From: Panagrolaimus kolymaensis | Taxonomy: Eukaryota > Nematoda > Chromadorea > Rhabditida > Panagrolaimidae | DNA: 64,000 nucleotides | Assembly (NCBI GenBank): GCA_028622995.1 | Contig: JAJQJQ010000089.1 | Coordinates: 186,001-250,000 of the forward strand | Direction: 5' to 3' | Part shown: piece after piece, positions 33,572 through 44,339 of the stretch | How the letters are laid out: every line of letters begins with the position of its first letter | Numbering within the stretch: position 1 is the first letter of the stretch | Notes under the pieces: generated by a model | What the model was told of the DNA's origin: nothing | Databases searched by the model: none | What the model saw: only the letters and a program-made list of their open reading frames with translations | Translations under genes and position numbers: made by a program

Positions 33572-36036
33572 ATTAATGCATGATTTTTTTCATTTTTTTT
33601 CATTCAAAGATTTGGTTTTAGCGAATTCACGTGGTTTTTTCCGTTTTAAATTTTTGATAAAAAAAAGGATATTTCAAAATATCAAATATTATCACGAACA
33701 AAACAAAAAAATCAAATTGAAATTAAAAAGTATGATTTGGGTACAAACAAACATTGCACAAGGGTAAAGATAAACACGAGTTTTTTTTATTATGTGCGGT
33801 TTTTATTTTTGATATTTATTATTTATCAAATGAAAAATTTCTACATTAACTAAAGCAATGATTTATCAGACATAAATAAAAACCGCAAGAAAAAAAATGA
33901 TTTCAAAATCATGAGAAAAAGGAAATGCAAAAATAAAGAATAAATGTTTCTTGAAACCGTTCTTTTATATTAAAAAAAGCAGTCGTCAATCTCGAGAGAT
34001 ATTTGGATTTCCTAAAAAAATGCCATTTATTTGGAGCCCAAAACTAAAAACAAAAGTGCTGGAGTTTTTTGTCTTTGCATTTATAAAAGTTTTTTAATGG
34101 CATTTTTTATTTTTCTTGCTGCTGCCTGCCAATCAAAAGATACATATATTTGACAGATTTAAAAGACATAAATGGTCGAATGCAGAGAAAAAAGAATTTT
34201 TGAGATATGTGACAAGACAAGATTTTTCTTTCTTACTTTTTTATGATTAAAATTTATAGAATTTTTCAAATTTTTTTCGCGACATTAAAGATTGGATTCA
34301 AAAAGAAGAATGAAAGGGGTAAAATAAATTTTCTGGAGAACCCCGAAAACATGTATAATTTCAAATATCAAGGAAGAATTTTTTTTTTATGAGAAATTGA
34401 AATGGATTCTTGAAAGTTTATTTTAGGCAAATATCAGCGAAAATGTTTTTTTCCTACAAAAACTTTTGGAAAATGAACTAAGTTCTTGCACCAAAAAAAA
34501 CAAAAAATTGATCATCTGATTTTTTGATTTTGAATTTTACTTTGTTTGTCTATATTTTAGTTTGCATTTTTTTGCGGAGAATAAAATTTGTAAGAAAAAA
34601 AGCAATAACAATAAATTTTGTTTTTTTCGAGAAACAAAAAATTGTGGTAAAGGCAAACTTTTAAAATAATATTTTTATTATTAAAAAATCTTGAAAAACA
34701 AAAAAGTAGTCTTGAATCGAATAAATAAATAATCTTCTTCTTTCGTTTTTCCCCGTCGGCATTAAAATTATTAAAAAATAAATTCAAAAAAGTTGAATTT
34801 ATAAATGATCGAAAAAGACAGAAACCCGTCTAAAATAAAAATTTCCAAAGACAAAGACAAAATGGGGTAAACCCCGAATGTCTTGACGTACATTCTTTTG
34901 CAATCAGAAAAGTGGTTAATGCAACTGATTGATTGACCACGTTACTCAAGATCATCATCAGATAGATAATCAAAAAAAAAGATACAAACATAAAGAACAA
35001 AATCAAATCGAAAGAAAAGTAAACGAATGTTCAAACTACTTGAGTAGCCTAGATCATTTTCATGCAATTGGAAATACAGAATATTTAAGGAGTCATCAGT
35101 CATTATTTTTAAAAGTTGTTAGTACTTTTGCTCTTTGTGCAAAGAAATTGGAACTGATTTTATAAATGTGTGGCCTTTGTAACTTTAGAAAAGAAAGAAA
35201 AATCTTATTAAAAAAATAGAAACTTTCTGTGTTCCAAAAAAAAGGTAAAAAAAGTAATTAAGAAATTAAGTTTTCCAAAAAACTACCATTTTCTGAAACT
35301 AAAACATTTTTAGAGGCTGATCTTTATGTAATTTGTGTGTTTTACTTTGTTCATTTATTTTTTTGCAAATAAAAAAATAACAAGTTTTGGTGGTCATTCA
35401 TTTTCTTTAAACCAAAATAAAAAGTGCAATAATTACTTCCTTTTGACGCTGATTTTTAAACTTTCTCGGTGCTACAAAAAAAAGACGTGATTTTATTTAA
35501 AAATTTAATATTAAACTGCACTGCACAATTTTTGTCTTCTTTTTTTTGTCTTTACAAATTGTTTCATAATACTTTTTTTTTAATTATTTTTATTAGAAAG
35601 AAGAAAATCACAGAGATCAACAACAAAAAGAAAGCAAGCATAAGAAAAAGAACCTAGTGTTTTTTTTTTTTGATTTATTAAAGATGACTGACTTTCTTTT
35701 TTTGATAGACTAAATTTTGTGAGAGACATTTGAAGGTAAAATTTATATTAAAAAAAGTCTTTACCTCAAGTTAAAATATATTGTAGCTTTCCTAATATTT
35801 GTGCATTTTTTGATGGTTTTTTCTACTAAAAAATAATTTTAAATCGTTTCTTCTATTTTGTTTCTGAATCAACGATGTAAACGAATGATTTTTTTCAGAA
35901 ACGTTTTTCTGGAAAAATTATCATCATGACTATTTGCTCATCATTTTTTTATCATAAAAAGTAACAATAAAAAACATTGAACAAACAACGTTTATTCTCA
36001 GAATAACCAAATGAATAATAAGGCTTTTGAAGACAA

Positions 36037-36044
36037 TATAAAAA
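36037..36044 (+). promoter_or_regulatory. TATA box of the small prepropeptide gene
   Basis: TATAAAAA lies 55 bp upstream of the ATG at 36092 with no intervening acceptor, which suits a highly expressed tissue-specific gene that is not trans-spliced. Confidence 0.5.
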
Positions 36045-36091
36045 CGGCAAATATCATAAAGAATTCTTCACTTGTATAGTTTTAAACAACG

Positions 36092-36374
36092 ATGAAGTTT
36101 GCTTTGTTTCTTGGTTTAGCTGTGCTCATAGGTAAGAAGCGAAAAAAAAATACTGTGGTTTTTATTTTTCAATTTTGAAAGCTTTTCAGCACTTTGTTAT
36201 GGCAAAGCCATTCCATCTTCAATTGATAATCTTCCAATGGAACAAGGACACTTTCAACAACCAGAAATTGGTCAAGATCATCAATCCGAAGTTGAAGGTT
36301 CACGATACCAACAAAAACGTGAACAAAAAGAGGAGCCATTACATTGGCCATATTTCGAGACAAAGCATATTTAA
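36092..36374 (+). CDS. Small prepropeptide (neuropeptide-like)
   Basis: Two exons split in the signal peptide (MKFALFLGLAVLIALCYG; intron 36132-36188) give about 76 aa. The mature chain has no cysteine, is rich in Gln, Glu and His, and contains one dibasic KR (RYQQKREQ). The KR would release a C-terminal peptide of about 17 residues (EQKEEPLHWPYFETKHI). This layout, signal peptide plus convertase site and short peptide, is that of a neuropeptide-like or secreted peptide precursor. No amidation glycine is present and no known peptide family is recognised. A TATA box lies 55 bp upstream. Confidence 0.65.
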
Positions 36375-36766
36375 ATTCAATTTTCTTATTGCTTGTTCTT
36401 AATTCCCCGTTGCTTTCTTAATATTTTTGCTTTAAATAAATAAATAATATTTATAAATAAAATTGTAAACAAGTACATATGTGTAAATAGTAAATATACA
36501 CTAAATCAATTTTCTAAATGAGTTAATAAATTTTTTATTCAAAAATTTTAGATCAAAAGAAAAATAACCCGTAAAAGTTTTAAAACAAAAGCAGTCGTTA
36601 TCTATCATTTTTTAGAGGAGCTATCTATCGAAATAAAAATCAATAAATGCTTTTACAGCAGCTTATTTTCTGTCAAACAAAAAAAAGTACAAAAATTGAG
36701 GATTATTTTTTTGAGACCAAATAATTTTTTAAAAACCAAATTCATTAAACAAAATTTCTGTAAGAT

Positions 36767-38394
36767 TTAATAAATTTGCTTTTTGAGTATCCTTTCTTCT
36801 TCCGAAAAATCATCATTATCATTCCTTCGATTTTGGGTTCTCCTTATTTGAGTTGCAAATTCATTGTATTCTATCACTCTGGGAGCAGGTATCAATGTTG
36901 GTATATTTAGTTCCATCGTAATCGGCCGTGGAGGTTGTGTTAAAATTATTGGATCAATAACAACATTTTGAGGTGAGTGGCTTCTGGCAAGGTTAAAGTC
37001 ACTTTGATAAGGTGGAGGTGAAGGTAATGGTGAAATATTAGATACTCGACATAAATCAATATTTATATTTCCATTCGAATCAATCGAATATAATGGATCG
37101 GGTGGAGGCAGAGTGTAATCTCTTTGAGATCGGGGAATATAATTTTGAAGATTTTGAAGAATGGAAGAAATTTCTGATCGATCTGATAATGATGGATAAT
37201 TAGCATAATGTCCATGAAGTCTCAACAATTCTTCGATGTTAGCATTCGTTGGATTTATATTTGGTGGAATTCGAATATTAACCGATCGAGGCGGGCTTGG
37301 ATAATTATTATAAGGCGATGATTGCGGAATTCGTTGATTGGTGAAAGATGAAAAATTTGAAAATGTTCTTTCACGATTTTGTTGTTGTTCTTCAAGAAGT
37401 CTAATTTCATCACTTGGATCCGGGGAATAATGAGATCCAATATTTCTCATCGAACTAATTTGAGACCAAATTCTTGATCTTCCCCTTCTTGGTGAAGGAT
37501 AATATCTATCTGGTTGGTTATTATTATAATTAAAATCATCATAATACCTTCTTCGATGTTGATTTGAAGGAGAAAAATATCCCAAATTATCCAAGCATCG
37601 ATAACATTGAAAACATAAACATTGTAAACAAATAAAAATAAATATAATTAAACCAAATAAACCCCAAAGTAAACCAGTGTAATTAGGAACTTTAACAATA
37701 ATTGTTATATTTGGTGAATGATGGGTTTCATTAAACGGTGGAATCATTGGTTCATTTGGGTCATTTTTAGGAGTTGTGGAAGGGCCATCATATTTAGGTT
37801 CATATTCGCATGCAAAAACAAAACGTTCCAAACAATTCACTGATTTCCATTTTCCATTAGATAAACTTACAACCGCGCAAGATCCTCGTGTTGGGTCATT
37901 ATCTAAAAATAGAATTAAGGCTAAAAATGGTAAATATTAAATGAGATCTACCTTTAGCCCAATTATCATAACCATTTAAATCGATTCCATCTTCACACGT
38001 TAAAGAGTCATTAAATTTATAGCAACCAAGCCAAAAAAAATCTTCACGATAAAGTAGGCGAAGGTTTTGAGCAAGGGCTAAAAATTTAGGAATGTTTTAA
38101 AGAATTTTAACCAAAAAACTTACAAGTAATTGAAATATCTCTGAAATTACTATTTATTCCAGGAATATATCCTTTTCCAGCTTTACAAGCTTGACTGGCC
38201 ATAAAATAACTTTTTTTACTTTCAACAAATCTATAACATGGTCGTTGACTTGTATCATCCAAAATCGGATTACTTCCTTGTGGACATATTATTTTTGTTG
38301 TTATTTTTTCTAAGGGGTCCATATCGACGACGACAATCATTACAAAACAAAAAGTTATAATAACATAGGCAATAAATAAATTGAAAGCCGCCAT
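36767..38394 (-). CDS. C-type-lectin-like type I membrane receptor with PPPY tail
   Basis: Three or four exons from ATG 38394 give about 510 aa. The protein has a signal peptide (MAAFNLFIAYVIITFCFVMI) and a CTLD with RPCYRFVESKKSYFMASQAC, FFWLGCYKF, WKSVNCLERFVFACEY, the paired cysteines and WLG core of the fold. No canonical EPN/WND calcium motif is visible, so sugar binding may be lost. One membrane span (LLWGLFGLIIFIFICLQCLC) is followed by a cytoplasmic tail of about 260 residues rich in Pro, Asn, Arg and Ser, with PLPSPPPYQSD, a PPPY motif for WW-domain proteins. The tail is much larger than in most nematode CLEC proteins. It could signal or be ubiquitin-regulated; the PPxY adaptor gene at 30563 is a possible functional parallel. 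Confidence 0.82.
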
Positions 38395-39851
38395 TTAGTC
38401 ATTTGTTGTTGATAAACACTATCCATTTATTTGATGTCCGAAAATCAAAAATGAATATTGAATAATGTTAAATGTCTCAACAAAAGTAAAAATTCCCAAA
38501 TATTTATGCTTGTTGATAAAGAACGGAAAATAAAGAAAATGATTATCAAAAGGCGTCCATGCTTCAAAATGATTGATAAGCTTCTTATAAAAAGAAAGAA
38601 ATGGAATAAAAAAAACTTACCGATGCTCGAGTAAGGATTTAAGCTTAATGCCATCTTAGTTAAACAAACTAAATAAAACCAAAGTTTTTTTATTGCTAAT
38701 AAACACAAAAAGGAAATATTTTTGCTATTAAAACACAGCAAAAAAAAAGTAAGAAGATCATAATCAGAGGCTTTGGCTTTGTTCACTTGCGGAGGAAGAA
38801 CTTAAAAATGATAACAAACAGTGATGTCACCAAAAAAGAAGAAAAAGTAAACTACAATAATGAGCAACAACACGTCACTTTTTTTATTTCATTGATCAAA
38901 GAAAGCAGTTGAGCCAAAAAAAAATTCTCTAATTTATTAAATTCCTTAACAAATAGAGTCTTTTGCCAAAAAAAAAAAAAAATTAAAGAAATTGATTTTT
39001 TTTCTTAAAAAAAACTTTTTATGTTGAAAAATCGCTAGAAACATTATTTTTATTTATTTTTTTCACATTGCTCTAAAAGATCAAAGATTTTATTGTCGAT
39101 CTTTGTGTTATCCATTTTTAGTGTGTGAGAAAGCATTCGAAAAATTTGCTTCACCAAAACAGGGAGCACACGAATTTTCTTTTTGGTAGTAGCATTCATT
39201 AAACTTCCATGCTTCCATGATAACAGTTCCTCCCTTATATGTATGCGTTAATGAAGAACCTGTTTTTATTGCTTACATAGAATATTCTATCTTTACTCTA
39301 TGAATCGAAACACATCATTTTGAGTCTTTTTTGGGTCATTAAAAAAAAGCGAATCAAGCGCATTCAATGTTTGACCTATAATTTTTTTATGCATGTATCT
39401 ACCCAATAATCATTAAAAAGAACACAAATGTATTTTGTTCGAATCATAAAAAAACTTTTAATGATTCATATTTCCAAGCCTTTTTTTCGGGCTTATAAAA
39501 GTAAAGAAGCTTTTCGAATAAAAATGTAGACAAAAATGTTTGATAAAAACAAACAAAGTAAAAAAATAAGTAAATATGTTTTTGATGATGATTAAAGATT
39601 GTTTACCAACCTTCAAAAAGCACGATTTCATAAAGCAACTATAAACACACTACAATTTGTGAACCCATTCGATTTATTATTCATACATAAATCAAAAACT
39701 TTTGCATTGATTTAGTCTTCTTTTTTTTAATGGCGCCAATTTTATTATTCAAAAGTTGACGCTTTTTCTCGAAAGCATAATTAATTGATTAGAATTATCT
39801 TCCACGAAAAAATTTGGTTTATTTTCTTTTTAATTCTTAGCTTTTTTTATA
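38395..39851. other. 1.4-kb intergenic region
   Basis: A possible short exon on the minus strand (MALSLNPYSSI, about 38640-38653, followed by GTAAGTTT) could be a 5' exon of the lectin-like gene or chance. The rest is AT-rich without a gene. Confidence 0.4.
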
Positions 39852-42800
39852 ATGGCTAACGACGAAACTTTTCAAAACACCCAGGTATGTTAGACACTTA
39901 CCGTTTGGTGATTTTTAAAATAAGAAATCGTGTTTTAGCAAAATCGAAAACTTGTGAATGTGTTTGCTTACAACAATGATGACGAATATTTTGAAAATTA
40001 TGGTTATTGTAAAATTGTTATTAACGCAGTTTCTAAAATATTAATCATTAAACCAGATTTTGAAAGTTTGTGATTTTTTTACGAAAAGAAAGTTTTAAGG
40101 AAAAGTTTATAGATTTTGAAAACATTGAAATTGGGTTTAACGAAAATTTTATAAAAGTAAAGGTATGATTACTTTTATTTCTTAAACGATTTAAGTTTAA
40201 AAAGATATTTTATAGAATTATTTGTATATTTGCACCGAAATCAAAGCTCTTTGCATTATATGCTTTCAAGATGAAACAGTTTGCGTCAAAGTTTTTGAAC
40301 ATCTCCAAAAACAAAAGGTCTAATAAAAATTTTTACTACATTAAAATGAATAAATTTGGCTTATTTAGGATTTCAAAATGCTTTCTTTAAATGTTCAACA
40401 ACAAAAATTGGAAGAACATTTTTTAACTATATTTCTCAAGGAAAATATAAACCGAGATATGATTGATGAACAAATTAAAAGTATCACAAAGAACATAATT
40501 TCATCATTTAATGACGAACAAAAATGGATAAATATTTTACAAGAGAAGCGTGTTTACGGTGGCAAAATATGTGATTGCATGAAAAATGAAGCGAGTGAAG
40601 CTGGTAAAAAATCAATTGTTGCCAATAATATTAGAAGGTTGAACAAGTAAGTAAGTGTCATTCTTGACGTAATTTTATTTAAAAACTTTTTAAGCTCCAT
40701 GAAAAGATCATTACCAACATCAGCAGCAGCGATAAATTCCGAAGAAACTATTGTAAAAAAGGCTAAAGTTCAAAAAGATAACGAAATAGAAAATGAAATG
40801 TGAGTCGCTTTAATATAAAAAATATATTATTTTAAGCAAACATTATTTCAGCCCAAACTCAAATAATGATGAATTTGTAATAATTGCATGTGAAAAATCA
40901 AAACCAAAAAACTTGGAAACCATTGAACATCGAAATTTTAAAATAATCAAATACGAAGATAAAAAAGGAATGATAAAAACGAGATTAATTTTGTTTACAT
41001 CCGAAACTCACGAATTATGTTATGAATTTAAATGGGATAAAAATAAATTTATTTGCGGTGGATGCTTCCATCGACATTCTCGTCTAAAAGCATATTATCT
41101 TGAAGATGATGCCGCTGGTCGAAAATATGTTGAAGTTGAAAATAAGGAACACTTATGTGAAGCTCGACAATATAATCCTGGAAAATATCTAAAATGGAAA
41201 ATTTTTAAAAAGCCAAATTATGAAACAGCTGAAATTGATGATTTTGGAATAAAACGAACAAGAATACTTATTTTTGAAATAAGCAACAGAGATTTATGCT
41301 ATGAATTTAGTTGGGATGTAAAGCAAGGAAGATATCTTTGTTTAGGTTGTCGTCTCAAAGCAGAGTTGGGTTTTGACGATGAAAATAAAGAAGAATATGT
41401 TGAAGTGGAGAATGCTGAGCATCAATGTGTTTTGCGTCCATATATCCCTGAAAATTATACCAAAAAATATAAAATTGCTAAAAATGAAGAATATGAAATT
41501 CAGTATTACACTAATAATGGAATTCAGCGAAAGCGCTTAATTATTTTTGCAGCTGATGAAAAAGATAAAAAGCTTTGTTATATTTATAATTTCACTGCTT
41601 TAAATAACATTTACTTTTGCCTAAATTGCAAAAAGTTGCAAAGAAATGTGGAAGCTAAAGTATGCAAGAATAAAGATGAAGAAGGAGGAAAAGAATTTGT
41701 TCGTTATGGACTCAAAGATCATGTGTGTTCACCCGAAATATATTCAACTATGGAAAAGGAAAAAATTCTACGACCACCTGATTTTAAAATTGTGAAAACT
41801 TTTGATGGTAAAATACAACCGTTTATATTTTATTCGAAAAATAAGAATTATGGTTACGAGTTTTTTATGTTTAATGAAAAAACATATGTTTGTTGCGCAA
41901 CTAAATGCTCGGGCAGAGTTAAATTGGTTCAAGAAGAAAATGGAGAATATTTCATTATAATTATAAATGCTAATCATACCTGCAGACCTAGAAAGTATGA
42001 TCCTGATGCTCATGAATTTGCGATGATTAAATGGCCAAAATTAAAATTTTACTATAAAAAAAATGATGAGGAAAAAAAGACTATTCATTTATTAATAATT
42101 CATCCTAAAAAAGAAAAAATGTGTTATAAATTTAGTTATAACCCACTTTCAAAACGATTTTCATGTTCCAAATGCATGGGTTTAAGAACTTATATTGACG
42201 CAAAAATAGGGAAAGATAATGAAAATGGTGAAGAATATTTAATTATGATGAAGAAAAAGCATATTTGTGACCCAATTTTGATTTCAAATATTGAGAAATA
42301 CGGAATAGTTTATGTGAAAAGTAGCGGACTCCAACATGATAAATCAAAAATAAAAGAAGAAATTCCTAAAGAAAAACTCATTGAAATTCCTGATTTTGAA
42401 ATACGCCGAAGCCGCACAGGCGTTCCAGCGGGAAACTTAATAATTTTCGATAAAAATGATCGAAGTTTATGTTTTAAATATTATTATCAAAGTACTTACA
42501 AAAATTATTTATGCTCCAATTGTAAAAAAGAAGGAATAACTGTTACAGCTAAGCTCCATCAAGATGACGACAACGGAAATAGCTTTATTGAACTTGGGAA
42601 CATGGATCACACATGTCAACCACTACCATATCAACCTGAGCAAGGCTTAATCAAAGATTTTATTATATTTAACGAAGGTGAAGATGAAAATAAAAAAAGA
42701 TTAATTGTATTTACATCAAATAGCCGAGAATTGTGTTATCGATATAATTATCGAAAACATTCTGGAAAAAATCATTGTTTTATGTGTATCGCATGCCAAC

Positions 42801-43488
42801 GACTACAAAAAAATGTTAGCGCTACGATAACTCAAGATGAAAATGAAGAAGATTATGTACAACATGGAAAAACGGATCATTCATGTTTACCTGAAAAATA
42901 TGTACCAGCACCAAAGATAAAAATTATCGAAGCTGATGGCTTTGAATTTAGCCTTAATCGGAATGGAATCGCTGATGGAGCTTTATTAATTTTTACTGAT
43001 CAAACCAAAAGTATGGTTTATAAGTATATGTTGAAAAGGAATAATACCTATATTTGTAATCGATGCAGATATGAAGGAAAGAATAATGTCGCAAAATTGC
43101 GTAATCGTGAAAATGGTGAAAAATATTTGGAAATGGAAGAAACTCAGCATATTTGTGAACCAAAACCCTATCAACAACTACCAAAGAAAATTATTAAAGC
43201 CCCAAAATTTAAAATATATTTCAAAGATGATGAAACAAAGATCACGAAGCTGGTCATTTTTATTGATGAATCCAAAGATAAATGTTATGAATATAGTTTT
43301 CAAAGAAATGCAAAATTACATCAAGTTTTTTATTGCATGAAATGCATTGCAAAAAAGAAGACAATTAACGCGAAATTAATGAAAGATGAAAATGGTGAAG
43401 ATTTTTTAGAATTAAGCGACGCACCTCATATTTGTGAACCAATAAATTTTAATTCCATTAAATATTGTGAAAATTCGGATAAAAAATA
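39852..43488 (+). CDS. Protein with nine C2HC-like zinc repeats
   Basis: The ATG at 39852 follows TTCTTAG (trans-splice type). Several small 5' exons precede one exon of at least 870 codons; total about 1,050-1,080 aa, and the junction near 40010-40065 could not be resolved. The N-terminal 200 residues are helical (HFLTIFLKENINRDMIDEQI) with KRSLPTSAAA and KKAKVQK basic patches. From about residue 205 there are nine head-to-tail repeats of 85-110 aa. Each has LI(I/V)F, a C(Y/F)-x-(F/Y) core, Y-x-C-x2-C (C-x4-C in repeat 4), a-(K/T)-x, E-(Y/F/D)-(V/L/I) and H-x-C-x-P. Examples are CGGCFHRHSR with HLCEA and CSNCKKEG with HTCQP. Repeat 8 lacks the LC of the core (SMVYKYM). Each likely binds one zinc, C-C-H-C. 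The same unit occurs three times at 23718. Similar to FLYWCH fingers by eye only; function unknown. Confidence 0.82.
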
Positions 43489-44339
43489 ACTTTTTTTATG
43501 TCTCAAAACTTTGTAAAATAAATTTTTTGTTTGGATAGTTTTTTATACAAAAATAAAACAATAAAATTTATTGAAACACTTTTGCACTAACACAAAAGTT
43601 ATGGAAAAATCTGAGAACAAAATTAATGGAAAAATAAAGAAGCTTTCCACGTAAAATTAAAAGGAAAAAATTTTGCTTCGATTTGAAGCTTATTTCGGAA
43701 CGCGTAAAACTTCGGCACCAGTCTTTTTTAAATAAATTTCCTTCTTCTCACGAAACAGAAAAAGGCAACAAAGAAAGAAATTCAAAAAAATCCAACTCAA
43801 CTTGGATTTTGTCTTTTCATTTCAATGATTTTAACGAATTCAAAATGGTTTTAAAGAAGCTCCTCGTAAGCTTTTGAGAATGCATTTTTTATTACCTCTA
43901 AACTATGAAGCATTGTTTTAAAACGCTATAGAAGTTGAGTGAGAACATACCTGCCTGTCATCAATGAATCTAAACTTGCATGCTATAAGTTTGATGGCAG
44001 GTAAAATTTCAAAATTTTTGATTAATTAGTAACCAAAGATGAAAGGAATTCACACTCATACAAATGTGGAATTACTTTTTCTGTCATATATTTTCATTCG
44101 CTATGAATTTTAGTGAATTTTCAAGCACATGCATAGCATTCAATAGATGCCAATAGCTTTCGAGTTTGGAAAGTCGCAATTATGGTAAGAGACAAAGTTT
44201 TAAACAATAATGCTTTATAAAACAAAAAGAACAAATATAAAATCACAAACAAAAAGCTCAACAAATGTAAAGCTATAAAAAATCCATAAATAAACAATAC
44301 AATAGACGTACAGAAAAAACAAACAACTCAAAAAATATA
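43489..44339. other. Intergenic, with a pre-miRNA-like hairpin
   Basis: No protein gene is supportable. A hairpin at 43948-44003 has arms TACCTGCC.../...GGCAGGTA with further pairing (CATCAA, AAACTT) and a small loop. Confidence 0.5.

Larger units (their letters stand above)
31088..36091. other. 5-kb gene-free region rich in A/T runs and dyads
   Basis: I see no supportable protein gene; all open frames are low-complexity. The region holds a foldback element (31278-31532), repeated GATAGTAAC/GTTACTATC pairs (31139-33571), and frequent A and T runs that may be periodic. A slightly G+C richer patch at 33095-33150 (CCACGTCAGAAAGCAACCGG) has no assignment. It separates two divergently transcribed genes, so it may hold regulatory DNA for both. 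Confidence 0.55.

Noticed and set aside
38445..38786. 113-aa minus-strand frame upstream of the lectin-like gene
   Set aside because: Low-complexity Phe/Leu/Ile composition; only a 39-nt piece (MALSLNPYSSI) with a donor looks like a possible exon.
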